Shown piece after piece: positions 1-9,962 of a DNA stretch of 64,000 bases. A program made the position numbers and the translations under genes. Where the stretch lies: assembly GCA_028697715.1 (NCBI GenBank), contig JAQVDS010000008.1:1-64000 (forward strand), in the 5' to 3' direction. The notes beneath the pieces are model-generated. The model was not told where the DNA came from and searched no databases. It was given only the letters and a program-made list of their open reading frames with translations. Each line of letters starts with the position of its first letter. The stretch's first letter is position 1. The stretch is from Acidithiobacillus sp. GTDB taxonomy: Bacteria; Pseudomonadota; Gammaproteobacteria; Acidithiobacillales; Acidithiobacillaceae.

Positions 1-122
1 CGTGGGCACTGATTCTGAAAAACCCGCAAAAGTGCCCACGATCACACCAGAATCAGTGCCCACGATCGATCAGAATGACCGCCCACGATGCATCAGAATC
101 GGTGCCCACGATGGTCCAGAAT
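1..122. repeat. 23-24 bp direct-repeat array, IS21-like terminus candidate
   Basis: On the minus strand the core ATCGTGGGCAC recurs with its first base at 112, 89, 66 and 42, a 23-24 bp period. Three copies are followed by a variant of CGATTCTG. Bases 1-17 (CGTGGGCACTGATTCTG) are a perfect 17-bp inverted copy of 48-64. Multiple short repeats of this kind are typical of IS21-family ends, and the reading frame at 122-303 stops resembling protein exactly where the array starts. No istA or istB transposase is in view because the window ends here. A plasmid-type iteron cluster is the alternative. Confidence 0.5.
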
Positions 123-303
123 ATGCAACCCATCGCTTATCGGTTGCGGCTTCGCTGTAAATGTTCCTGTACAGGCGGTCACGCTCGGCTCGCATCTGTT
201 TGGCCCGCGCTTCGTGCTCTGGCGCGATCAAGAGAGAAATCCAGCCTTGCGGGTGGATTTGACTGTTCGTCAACGCTTCAACCCTCGGTAGGATACCGCC
301 CAT
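122..303 (-). pseudogene. 5' fragment of an unknown gene cut by the repeat array
   Basis: The frame starts at ATG 303 and runs about 60 residues (EALTNSQIHPQGWI, then a charged helix around EHEARAKQMRAERDRLYRNI, then EAATDKRWV) before it enters the repeat array near 122 and loses protein character. The composition looks like real coding sequence. The stop of the preceding fragment lies in the same frame 19 bases upstream. Its place directly downstream of a DNA methyltransferase suggests, by position only, the N-terminus of a restriction enzyme or accessory protein. I do not recognise the family. Confidence 0.4.
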
Positions 304-321
304 GGAGAATGATAGCCCGGA

Positions 322-512
322 TCAACTCGCTATGCTCGCCGTAATCTCGACAGGGATACGGTTCTGCTCTCGTTCCTTGGCGTAGTGGGCAACCAGCGTT
401 TCCCGGTCTGCCCGATAGGCCGGCCGGGCTGGTCCGGATGGTAAAGGGCAATGCCGACATCGCAGACGATGATCTGGTGCACAGCCTCGATGTAATCGTT
501 CTTGTCGTTCAT
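322..512 (-). pseudogene. Frameshifted small gene coupled to the methyltransferase
   Basis: The ATG at 512 overlaps the methyltransferase stop as ATGA, a normal sign of translational coupling. The first ~30 residues (MNDKNDYIEAVHQIIVCDVG and on to HPDQPGR) look natural. In the same frame the rest does not, and it ends at 330. A different frame picks up natural-looking sequence (AYRADRETLVAHYAKERE, then IPVEITASIAS) and stops at 322. The switch falls in a GC-rich run near 420-437, so I read this as one gene with a single-event frameshift or an assembly error. The function is unknown; by position it could be a restriction-modification partner. Confidence 0.4.
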
Positions 513-1978
513 TCGGCCAGGGTTCCTAGCTTGGCGTCGATCTGGTCTTGCGTGAGTGTTCCTTGCTTCATGGCCCACTCGCCGAGCTGGATCAGGGTGT
601 CACGGCTCGGATACTTCATCAGCTTGAGGTCGGTTGCATTGACCTGTGTATGGCCGTTGAAGCGCCGGAAATGCTCATCTACTGCGGTCGTGTTGAGGAA
701 CACGGCCAACCCACGGGCCAGCGCCTCGGGCAAGCCGTGTTTGTCCTCGTGAAAGAGGTTCATGTGATTCTCGAAGCCCAGCACGGAATAATCGCCAAAG
801 GCGGCAGGATCAACCACGCCTGCCACCACGCGGCGCTTTTCCTCCTTCGACGAGAAGCGGCGCACCACACAATAAAACCCGTTCGGGTAAAGCCACTTTT
901 CCGTCTCGTCGTTGCACATGATCGCGTTGGGCTTCTTCAAGCCCGTCACGGGCCAGACGGTGCCGATCATGCTCAGGTGACTGGGGTAGATCAATGGCAC
1001 GGTGCCCGGCTCTGGCATGTCGCGCAGGTGCTCTTTCAGCCGGAAATCGACTACCGGCCCGGTCGATACCCTCACGCCAATGTCGGCCAGCGAGTAGCGC
1101 ACGGCGGGCGATAGCTCGATGGCGCTTTTCTCGCTCGTGGTCGGCACATGAATGAATCGCTCCGGATCATCCGGGAACACGATCCGGTCGAACTGGTGTT
1201 CGTGGGTGGTCAGGTCGGAAAAGCTGTCATCGGTCGAAGTCGTGACCGTGACCGGCCCCTGCTGGCCGCCACGCTCCAAGCGGATGATGATGTTTTCCTG
1301 CAGCACCTCGTCATCTCTGAAAGCCTTGTTACGCGACGCGAACAGGTGCATGTGGCGGATCGCCGCCCGCTCAAGGATAAAGTCACGGAACGGGCGGTAA
1401 TACGGCCCGTTGCAGAAGCTGCGCGGGATGATGGCCACGATCTGCCCACCCGGTGCAGCCTCGCCTACGGCCAACGCGACAAAGGCGGAATACAGATTCA
1501 CCGTCTCGATGCCGACAGTGCGCAGGGCCAGCCGGTGGTCTGATTGGCTGTTGATCTTCTTGTAAGGCGGATTGAGGATCGCATGGGTATAGCCTCGATC
1601 CTGCAGACCTTCAGCGGTCGCCAGCTCGATGTAATCACCCGCGATGATGCGGGGCGTCACGCGGCTGTATCCGGCCAAGTGCTGTGCAAGGTGGCCGCGC
1701 AGCCTCTCGTCGATCTCGTAGGCCGTCGCCTCGACAGACTCAAAGCCAAAGCCGCCCGTCACCCAGCGGTCGAGAAAGGCGCAGGACAACGCGCCCACGC
1801 CAGCACCTGCGTCCAGTAGACGGCAGGTCTGCAGAGTGCTGGGTGGGAACAGGGTCGCCATGAAGCGGGCCACGCTCGAAGGCGTCATGAACTGGCCGAA
1901 CTCGGCTTTGTGTTTCTGCGCGGTACGAGATGCCACATCGCGGCGCACACTGTCTGCGGTGTTTAGTTGCTGGAGCAT
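509..1978 (-). CDS. Class I adenine-N6 DNA methyltransferase (Eco57I/BsuBI-like)
   Basis: The protein has 489 residues. The N-terminus carries KAEFGQFMTP (about residues 24-33), the usual opening of this group. It is followed by the AdoMet-binding motif LLDAGAGVG (about 54-62), an acidic motif (YEID, 87-90) and the catalytic NPPY (136-139), which marks adenine-N6 methylation of DNA. The C-terminal half should be the target-recognition region. It belongs to an accessory block, and the genes downstream on the same strand are broken, so it is probably an orphan (solitary) methylase left from a restriction-modification system. Its recognition sequence cannot be told from sequence. It begins 9 bases after a small unknown frame. 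Confidence 0.85.
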   Translation of the reverse strand: MLQQLNTADSVRRDVASRTAQKHKAEFGQFMTPSSVARFMATLFPPSTLQTCRLLDAGAGVGALSCAFLDRWVTGGFGFESVEATAYEIDERLRGHLAQHLAGYSRVTPRIIAGDYIELATAEGLQDRGYTHAILNPPYKKINSQSDHRLALRTVGIETVNLYSAFVALAVGEAAPGGQIVAIIPRSFCNGPYYRPFRDFILERAAIRHMHLFASRNKAFRDDEVLQENIIIRLERGGQQGPVTVTTSTDDSFSDLTTHEHQFDRIVFPDDPERFIHVPTTSEKSAIELSPAVRYSLADIGVRVSTGPVVDFRLKEHLRDMPEPGTVPLIYPSHLSMIGTVWPVTGLKKPNAIMCNDETEKWLYPNGFYCVVRRFSSKEEKRRVVAGVVDPAAFGDYSVLGFENHMNLFHEDKHGLPEALARGLAVFLNTTAVDEHFRRFNGHTQVNATDLKLMKYPSRDTLIQLGEWAMKQGTLTQDQIDAKLGTLAE

Positions 1979-1987
1979 TCCATATCC

Positions 1988-2218
1988 TCACTGATGGGGT
2001 ACTTTTAGTTGTCTCTGCTCGGAACATCTCCATGGCCGCTGCCAACGCCGAAGAAATGTCGAACGAAGCCCTTCCCTGGCCATACTCGGCCCCAACGCGT
2101 GCTCCATGTCGCCAGAGTGAGAGACGCGGTTGATGACTGCCCAGACGAAGTTGTCCAGCACACCCTGAAGGTATGCACGATCAACGGTGGGGATATCCAC
2201 CCAAGTTCGTTTCACCAT
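1988..2218 (-). CDS. Small hypothetical protein upstream of the methyltransferase
   Basis: A 76-residue frame starts at ATG 2218 (MVKRTWVDIPTVDRAY) and stops 9 bases before the methyltransferase start. The first ~50 residues look like protein (LQGVLDNFVWAVINRVSH). The tail is arginine- and tryptophan-rich and less convincing, while another frame there reads SSALAAAMEMFRAETT, so a frameshift is possible. Its position would suit a controller or antitoxin-type gene, but no helix-turn-helix is obvious and I do not recognise a family. An inverted repeat lies upstream at 2245-2266 (ACAACCCAT, loop, ATGGGTCGT). Confidence 0.3.
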   Translation of the reverse strand: MVKRTWVDIPTVDRAYLQGVLDNFVWAVINRVSHSGDMEHALGPSMAREGLRSTFLRRWQRPWRCSEQRQLKVPHQ

Positions 2219-2290
2219 CACTCTAAGAACTCTGTAAGAAGACCACAACCCATCTGTATGGGTCGTGTATCCGTCTGAGCATCGCCACCG

Positions 2291-2556
2291 GCACCACATG
2301 CACGCGTCTTCCAGCATAGCAAGGCGCTGCGAGAGTGGGTGAATAAGGCGGCAGTAGAAGCTGGCAAGCGGCCCGGCAGGGTGGCGTCGGAGCGACAACG
2401 AATCCAGGAGTTGGAGCGAGAAGTCAAAGAGCTCCGTCGTGCAAATGAGTTTCTGAAACTAGCCAGCGCGTTTTTTGCCCAGGCGGAGCTCGACCGCCGA
2501 TGTAAACGGTAAGGACTTTCGTAGACCAATATCGGGGAGACTATGGGATCGAGCCC
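2291..2556 (+). mobile_element. IS3-family insertion sequence remnant (orfA end and orfB start)
   Basis: Plus-strand codons from about 2291 to the TAA at 2509-2511 read like the C-terminal half of an IS3-family Orf[21 protein letters not shown], then [18 protein letters not shown] (leucine-zipper part), then [10 protein letters not shown] before the stop. Straight after it another frame reads FVDQYRGDYGIEP, the usual start of OrfB, and similarity stops near 2556. The HTH part of OrfA, the DDE catalytic core and both terminal inverted repeats are missing, so this is a dead fragment. It abuts and truncates the integrase remnant on the other strand. Confidence 0.8.
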
Positions 2557-2559
2557 AAA

Positions 2560-2811
2560 AGAGACGTACCGTGTTGGGCGAACGGGGTTTGGGGGCAGGC
2601 TTGCCCTTAGCATCCCTGCAATCCAGGCCAGCGAGCCGGTCGTCACGGTTCTTGGCCATCAGCTCCGGCGTCAGCGCGGCCAGCGAATACTTGCCCACGT
2701 TCCGCATCAACGGCTTCGCGTGTCTCGCGTCGCTGTCGGCGGGTGCTGGGCGCTCGGTTGGGGAGACTTCGGAAAGATAGTGCCTGAGGGTGTCTTGACG
2801 ATGGTCGCCAT
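2560..2811 (-). pseudogene. Tyrosine-recombinase integrase remnant beside tRNA-Ile
   Basis: The ATG at 2811 opens MATIVKTPSGT, a standard N-terminus of phage/island integrases. The next frame then reads HYLSEVSPTERP, KYSLAALTPELMAK, RDDRLAG and PRSPNTVRL, which is the core-binding (SAM-like) domain. About 50 residues between these two parts are missing and the join is out of frame. Similarity ends near 2560, where IS3 sequence begins, so the catalytic domain (R..H.R..Y) is lost. The start lies 52 bases from the tRNA 3' end in the same orientation, the classic arrangement for a tRNA-integrating island. Confidence 0.8.
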
Positions 2812-2863
2812 TCGGTTGCTCCAGAGCAGGGCTCGTGTACCGCCACGCCAGCGTAAGCAGAGA

Positions 2864-2940
<77 letters not shown>

Positions 2941-2945
2941 AAAGC

Positions 2946-2972
2946 TGTGCGCTCCTGCTGGAGGGGCGCACA
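2946..2972 (-). terminator. Hairpin between rpoD and the tRNA
   Basis: TGTGCGCTCC (2946-2955) pairs with GGGGCGCACA (2963-2972) with one G-U type pair and a 7-nt loop. It starts 6 bases after the rpoD stop. On the minus strand only GCTTT follows the stem, so this is a weak intrinsic terminator or an RNA-processing hairpin that frees the downstream tRNA. Confidence 0.4.
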
Positions 2973-2978
2973 AAAACA

Positions 2979-4880
<1,902 letters not shown>

Positions 4881-4957
4881 AGAGGATCCAACGGCACGCA
4901 TAGCCGGCCATTATAGAAAAAAACCAAGGCAGATGAAAAGATGCCAGGCATGGTTTC

Positions 4958-6694
4958 CTAGCTCCTCGCGGTCTTTATCCCGCGTTTCTGTTGTAGATGT
5001 TGCCGCAGCTCTGCGCGCTCCTCGGCGCTCAGGGCACCAATTCCGGCGCGATCGCCGAGCCTACCAAGCGACAGGCTGCGCAGACGCCGCAATTCTGCAT
5101 TCGCCCGCGCCAACGTTTTTTCAATTTCCAACCCCTCTGCCACCTCCGCCTCGCTATCACCCGTCATTGCCAGGGCCAAATAGCGCTCACCATCGGGTTC
5201 CTCGGCCAATGCCAAACACAATGCCTGGCTACTTAGATGGGTGATCTTGGCAGAAATTTCAAGGGCGCGAGCGAGGGCGGCGAGCTCTGCGCGCTCGCCG
5301 GCAAAACGCTGCAAAAGCTCTCGATCGAGGGCAGCCCAGGCAGGCGCCGCAGGATTACGCAAAAAGAGGGCTAGGCAGCGGGCCCACTCACCGCGCCAAC
5401 TCGTCGACTTCCGGACCAGCACCGGCGAGCGGCTCCCGGGGGTCACCTGCGGCACATCGGACGCCAGTTGCAAGCGTTGTCGATAGACCTCGCGCAGATC
5501 CGGATCGGCGAGCTTGTCGAGGAAAGCACGGGCCTGGCGCCGGTACTGTGCCAACTCATCTCCCTGCCGCAGATCATATTCTGTCGCCAGAAATTCCAGA
5601 AAGACATCGACCGCAGGCCGGGCACCGGCAAGAAGCTGGGTAAAGACCTCAGCACCTTGATGCCGCAGCAGAGAATCCGGATCTTCCCCCTCGGGCAGAA
5701 AGAGTACGCGGAGCAAACGACCGGGGCGCAGGTGCGTCGGGCTGAGGGCCACCGCTCGCTGCGCTGCGGCTCTGCCGGCACGATCCCCATCAAAACAGAG
5801 AATCACTTCGCTACTGGCACGAAACAGGATCTCCAACTGGGTTTCACCGAGTGCTGTGCCACTCGCCGCCACGGTATTATCAATTCCCGCTTGGTGCAGG
5901 GTAATGACATCCAGATAGCCCTCGACCAAGAGCACCTTCCCCGTGCGACGAATCCCCGCGCGCGCGCGATCCAGGGCAAATAGGACTTGCGCTTTGTGGT
6001 AGAGCGGGGTCTCGGGGGAATTGAGATACTTTGGTTCGCGACCGTCGATACTACGTCCGGCCAAACCACAAAGACGCCCGCGACCATCGCGAATGGCAAA
6101 GATGACGCGGCCACGGAAACGCTCATAGAGCCGCCCGTCATCAGCCCTCCCCAAAATACCGGCGTCGACCAGCAGCTCGCGATCCTCCGGCGATTTTCCC
6201 AACTGTCCCAGGATACACTGCCCCTCCGGCGCGTAGCCAAGGCCAAAGTCCTCGATAGTCTGGGCGCTTACCCCACGCGATTGCCAGTACTGCTGCGCCT
6301 GGGGTGCCTGCGCCAGAGCCTGCCGATACACTTCCAGACTTCGCTCCAACATACCCCGCAAAGCCGGTAGACGCCGGTCTGGCTCTGCCGCCTGCTGGTC
6401 CCTTGGTAGCTCTATTCCAGCCTGATCGGCAAGCATTTCCAACGCCTCCACGAAACTGAGGCGCTCATAGGCCATGAGAAAATCGAGGGCATTGCCGTGT
6501 ACGTGACAGCCAAAGCAGTAGTAAATCTGCTTGTCGGAACTTACCGAAAAGGATGCGGTTTTTTCGTGATGAAAAGGACAGCAGGCCCAATAATCCTTGC
6601 CCTTTTTCTTGAGAGTGACGCGAGCATCGATCAGGCGGACCAGATCGGTGCGCTCGATAACACTGTCGATGACTTGCCGGGAGTAACGGGCCAT
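4958..6694 (-). CDS. dnaG: DNA primase DnaG
   Basis: DnaG makes the RNA primers for replication forks. The protein has 578 residues. The CHC2 zinc-binding domain is at the N-terminus with ligands C39, H42, C60 and C63 (CPFHHEK, then YYCFGCHVHGNALDF). The Toprim catalytic core follows with LLVEGYLD, ASGTALGE and the acidic FDGDRAG motif. The C-terminal ~150 residues would be the DnaB-interacting domain. It starts 3 bases after the mutS2 stop and 77 bases separate its stop from rpoD, so it is clearly co-transcribed with both. Confidence 0.97.
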   Translation of the reverse strand: MARYSRQVIDSVIERTDLVRLIDARVTLKKKGKDYWACCPFHHEKTASFSVSSDKQIYYCFGCHVHGNALDFLMAYERLSFVEALEMLADQAGIELPRDQQAAEPDRRLPALRGMLERSLEVYRQALAQAPQAQQYWQSRGVSAQTIEDFGLGYAPEGQCILGQLGKSPEDRELLVDAGILGRADDGRLYERFRGRVIFAIRDGRGRLCGLAGRSIDGREPKYLNSPETPLYHKAQVLFALDRARAGIRRTGKVLLVEGYLDVITLHQAGIDNTVAASGTALGETQLEILFRASSEVILCFDGDRAGRAAAQRAVALSPTHLRPGRLLRVLFLPEGEDPDSLLRHQGAEVFTQLLAGARPAVDVFLEFLATEYDLRQGDELAQYRRQARAFLDKLADPDLREVYRQRLQLASDVPQVTPGSRSPVLVRKSTSWRGEWARCLALFLRNPAAPAWAALDRELLQRFAGERAELAALARALEISAKITHLSSQALCLALAEEPDGERYLALAMTGDSEAEVAEGLEIEKTLARANAELRRLRSLSLGRLGDRAGIGALSAEERAELRQHLQQKRGIKTARS

Positions 6695-6697
6695 GTT

Positions 6698-9037
6698 TCA
6701 GCGTAGTTCCAATTCAGACACGCCGCCACCGCCATGCTCCGGGCGGGCCATGCGCCATGCCACTACCCGCGGATCCTGCTCGGCAAATTCGCGTACCAGT
6801 TCGGCAAGGACGCCGTTGCCCTTGCCATGCAGTACTTCCACCTGACTGCGTCCAGCCGCTACCGCAGCATCGAGATGGCGTAACAAGGCCGCTTCGGCAA
6901 CATCACGCCGCTGACCGCGGAGATCAAGGCGCCAGGGATGCTCCTCCGGCGCAACATACTGGCTACGCCCCTGTTCTTTCGGCAGGGCAAGTTTTTCGTC
7001 CGGCTGGAACTGCTGGAGAGGAATCCACAACTGCTTGCCGCGCAGATCAACCTGAAGACGTTGCCCGCCTGCGTCCAGACGCTGTACCTCCACCACCTGC
7101 CGCAGCGGCAGGAACAGACCACGGGTTCCCGGAGTTGGCAGCGCCTGCGCTTCCGTGGATGGCGAAGCAAGCTGCTGGTCAAGTCGATCAAGAGTATCCG
7201 TTGCCGCCTGGGTATCGCGCCCTTGCTTGAGCCCGGCAATGGCTGCGCGCACCTGCGAGCGCGCTTCGGCAAGCATTTTTTGCCATTCCTGACGCGCCTC
7301 GTCTTCCGCGCGTAGACGCAGGGCCGCTGCCTTTTCTACCTCTCTGTGCAATTGCGCACGCAAACGATCCTGCTCCTCGGCTGCCGCCTGCGCCCGGGCT
7401 GTCTGCTCTTCAGCGGCGCGCAGCAGGGCGTCACGACGGTCCTCCCAGCTTTCCCAATGTTCCTGTTCGCCAGCGTGAATAGCGTCCGCCAGGGCCATGA
7501 CCTGATCTGGCAGACCGATCTTGCGTGCGATCAGCAGGCCCTGACTCGCACCGGCGCGCCCTAATTGCAGGCGATAGGTCGGCCGCAGCTGCTCGATGTC
7601 AAAACCCATGCCAGCCAAGAGCACTCCGTCCTCGCGCAAGGCATAGCGCTTGAGCACCGCCATATGACTGGTGAGAATGGTGACCACGCCGCGGTCGCGC
7701 AGACTGGCGGCCACGGCTTGTGCCAACGCCGCACCCTCGCGCGGGTCGGTACCATTACCCAGTTCGTCCAGGAGTATCAGGCTGTTCGAGGTCGCCTGCG
7801 CAAGAATGTCGCGCACCTGCCGCATCTGCCCGGAAAAACTGGAGAGATCGGCCTGCAGGTCCTGGGCATCGCCAATAACGGCATAGAGCGAGGAAAAATA
7901 TCCCAGCTCGCCCTCCGCCGGGATGGGCAAGCCGAGATAGCCTGCCAGATGCACTAGCCCGACTGCCTTGAGCAAGGCACTCTTGCCGCCGGTATTGGGC
8001 CCAGTAATCAGAAGCTGCTTGGCTTCGCTACCCAGCGCGAGATCGTTGGCCACGACCGCGCTGCCGTGCCGCAGGACCAGTAGGGGATGGCGCAGAGCGC
8101 GCAAACCAAAGGACGGCGAGTCACGCAGCAGCGGGATCGTTCCGTCCCAGGCCGCACCGAGCTCTAGCCCGGCGCGGACCGCCTCCAGGCGGCCCATGCG
8201 TTGGAGAGTGAGCTGCAGCCGCTCCGCCTCGCTCCCCAGCAGGGTGGTGAGGGAGCGCAGGATACGCTCCTCTTCCTGACGCTGTGCCGCCTCTAATTCG
8301 ACCAGCAGATTATTCTGCTCTACCACCGCCAGCGGTTCGATGAAGAGCGTCTCACCGCTCGCCGAGCGGTCGTGCACAATGCCGCGCAAACGTCCCTTGA
8401 AGTTGGCCTTGACCGGTAAAAGAAAACGTCCGCCGCGTTGCACTACATGCGGATCCTGCCAGATGTCCCGCCGCTCCCGTTCCTGCAGCAATCCCTTCAG
8501 CTGCTGTTGCACCTGCGCGCGCTGTATCCGCAGCTGTTGACGAAGGCGTGCAAGTTCCGGGCTGGCGGTATCCAGCAACACGCCGTCCACATCGAGTCCA
8601 TCCTGGAGCCGGCCGAGAAGAACGCCATTCGGCGCCAGGAGTTCCGCGTCGCTACTCAGAATATCCTCTGCAGCCGTCAGAAAACGGGCATACTCCGCCG
8701 CCAGTTCGAGGACCCGGCGCACCCGCACCAGTTCCATCCCGGTCAGGACAGCGGCGGGGCGACTGGCGAGCAGGACAAGATCTGCGATATCCGGAAGTTC
8801 CACGGTCGGCATACTCGGACCATCGGCAAGCCGCCGCTGTAAGGCCGCGCTGCGCTCCAGGCGTAGGCGGATTTCTTGCGCAGAGACCGCCGGGTCCAGC
8901 CTCGAGACATGGCGCCTGGCATATACATGGGCGCACCGGTCGAGCCAGTGCTGGCGGAAGAGGGGTAACTCCAGGGCGCTCTGCGCTGCCAGCCGCAGCG
9001 CGTCGGGACTCCCGGGCGCAGCGATCCCCGACTCCAT
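6698..9037 (-). CDS. mutS2: Endonuclease MutS2 (Smr-domain MutS paralogue)
   Basis: MutS2 is a 779-residue MutS paralogue without the mismatch-recognition domain. The ATPase core has a P-loop at about residues 343-351 (ITGPNTGGKSALLKA), a Walker B (ILLDELGNGTDP) and the LTSHMAVLK switch. A long coiled-coil middle (EEQTARAQAAAEEQDRLRAQ) links to a C-terminal Smr nuclease domain (LDLRGQ near residue 700 and LHGKGNG). Family roles are suppression of recombination and, in some bacteria, splitting of collided ribosomes. It sits between yqeY and dnaG with gaps of 2-3 bases, an unusual addition to the rpsU-dnaG-rpoD operon. Confidence 0.93.
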   Translation of the reverse strand: MESGIAAPGSPDALRLAAQSALELPLFRQHWLDRCAHVYARRHVSRLDPAVSAQEIRLRLERSAALQRRLADGPSMPTVELPDIADLVLLASRPAAVLTGMELVRVRRVLELAAEYARFLTAAEDILSSDAELLAPNGVLLGRLQDGLDVDGVLLDTASPELARLRQQLRIQRAQVQQQLKGLLQERERRDIWQDPHVVQRGGRFLLPVKANFKGRLRGIVHDRSASGETLFIEPLAVVEQNNLLVELEAAQRQEEERILRSLTTLLGSEAERLQLTLQRMGRLEAVRAGLELGAAWDGTIPLLRDSPSFGLRALRHPLLVLRHGSAVVANDLALGSEAKQLLITGPNTGGKSALLKAVGLVHLAGYLGLPIPAEGELGYFSSLYAVIGDAQDLQADLSSFSGQMRQVRDILAQATSNSLILLDELGNGTDPREGAALAQAVAASLRDRGVVTILTSHMAVLKRYALREDGVLLAGMGFDIEQLRPTYRLQLGRAGASQGLLIARKIGLPDQVMALADAIHAGEQEHWESWEDRRDALLRAAEEQTARAQAAAEEQDRLRAQLHREVEKAAALRLRAEDEARQEWQKMLAEARSQVRAAIAGLKQGRDTQAATDTLDRLDQQLASPSTEAQALPTPGTRGLFLPLRQVVEVQRLDAGGQRLQVDLRGKQLWIPLQQFQPDEKLALPKEQGRSQYVAPEEHPWRLDLRGQRRDVAEAALLRHLDAAVAAGRSQVEVLHGKGNGVLAELVREFAEQDPRVVAWRMARPEHGGGGVSELELR

Positions 9038-9039
9038 AT

Positions 9040-9486
9040 TCAGGCGCTGAGCTGTGCCTTGACCTTTTCGGAAAGGACCGCCATATCAACGCGGCCCTGT
9101 ACCTGTGGGCGCAAGATACCTAGTACTTTGCCCATGTCGCGCGGCCCTTGGGCAGCGCTCTCGGTGACCGCGGCGTGGATCAGCGCATCGATTTCTGCAT
9201 CACTGAGGGCTGCGGGCAGGTAAGGTTGCAAAAAGACAATCTCGGCCTCTTCCTTCTCTGCCAGTTCGGGACGGCCGCCTTCCCGAAACTGCCGTGCAGA
9301 CTCCTTGCGCTGCTTGATCAGTTTTTCAAGCACCGTCAGGACATCAACGTCAGTCTGTTCTCGACGCTCATCGACTTCCCGTTGTTTGATAGCGGCAAGC
9401 AGCATACGGATGGTCCCGAGGCGCTCCGTATCTCGGGCGCGCATCGCCGCCTTCATGTCTTCCTGAATCTGCTCGCGCAGGGACAT
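9040..9486 (-). CDS. GatB/YqeY domain protein
   Basis: The 148-residue protein is of the YqeY family, related to the C-terminal tRNA-binding domain of the GatB amidotransferase subunit. Its sequence is family-typical: [19 protein letters not shown], then TIRMLLAAIKQREVDER, then LEKLIKQRKESARQFREGGR and QPYLPAALSDAEI. The molecular function is not settled. The ATG overlaps the rpsU TGA by one base (TGATG) and the stop is 2 bases before mutS2, so translation is probably coupled. The same yqeY-rpsU association is common in bacteria. Confidence 0.95.
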   Translation of the reverse strand: MSLREQIQEDMKAAMRARDTERLGTIRMLLAAIKQREVDERREQTDVDVLTVLEKLIKQRKESARQFREGGRPELAEKEEAEIVFLQPYLPAALSDAEIDALIHAAVTESAAQGPRDMGKVLGILRPQVQGRVDMAVLSEKVKAQLSA

Positions 9487-9701
9487 CAGTACATCCGCAC
9501 CAAACGCATCTGCTGCCGCCGCATCCGCTTGAGAGACCGCTTGCGCGCTGCCGCGGCCTTGCGCTTGCGCTCTTCGGTGGGCTTTTCGTAAAACTCACGA
9601 CGACGAACTTCCGTCAGCACACCGGCTTTCTCGCAAGAGCGCTTGAATCGGCGCAGGGCGACTTCGAAGGGTTCATTTTCTTTGACGCGAATGGTTGGCA
9701 T
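9486..9701 (-). CDS. rpsU: 30S ribosomal protein S21 (bS21)
   Basis: bS21 is a 71-residue basic ribosomal protein of the small subunit that helps mRNA binding near the anti-Shine-Dalgarno. The sequence [40 protein letters not shown] and an arginine-rich tail ([14 protein letters not shown]) is characteristic. The frame is open upstream for 230 residues more, but ATG 9701 has a strong ribosome binding site (GGAGAGGA 13-20 bases upstream on the minus strand) and matches the family N-terminus. It is the first gene of the macromolecular-synthesis operon. Confidence 0.98.
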   Translation of the reverse strand: MPTIRVKENEPFEVALRRFKRSCEKAGVLTEVRRREFYEKPTEERKRKAAAARKRSLKRMRRQQMRLVRMY

Positions 9702-9746
9702 GAAAAGCTGGTCCTCTCCAAAAAAGGTCTGGTCTAGAGGCGCAGA

Positions 9747-9775
9747 AGGATACCCGCTCGCAGATGATGAGTCAA
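9747..9775 (-). promoter_or_regulatory. Putative sigma-70 promoter for rpsU operon
   Basis: On the minus strand TTGACT (9775-9770) and TATCCT (9752-9747) are separated by exactly 17 bases, about 46 bases upstream of the rpsU ATG. Five of six and four of six positions match the consensus. No other good pair was seen in the rpsU upstream region. Confidence 0.5.
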
Positions 9776-9844
9776 AACATAGCCGCAGGTTCATTGCCAT
9801 CATCCAAAGCGCAACATCATAATTGTTACAGACGCAACAGTTTC

Positions 9845-9875
9845 TTGACATGAGTACGCCAGAGGTTCCTAATAC
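9845..9875 (+). promoter_or_regulatory. Putative sigma-70 promoter for the RpoS-like sigma gene
   Basis: A perfect TTGACA (9845-9850) is followed after 19 bases by TAATAC (9870-9875), 87 bases upstream of the sigma factor ATG. The spacer is two bases longer than ideal. It is divergent from the rpsU promoter, 70 bases away. Confidence 0.5.
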
Positions 9876-9962
9876 ACTATGAAAGAAACTTAGTCGAATT
9901 AGGATATTAGCTGACAATGCTGAACTCGGTTCTGCAGGATCGGTAACCATCTCGGAGATTGT

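Noticed and set aside
1-122. Possible CRISPR array
   Set aside because: The 23-24 bp period leaves no unique spacers of 25-40 bases, and the units vary. It fits terminal repeats or iterons better.
2245-2266. Inverted repeat ACAACCCAT/ATGGGTCGT
   Set aside because: One mismatch and no T-run; too weak to call an operator or terminator.
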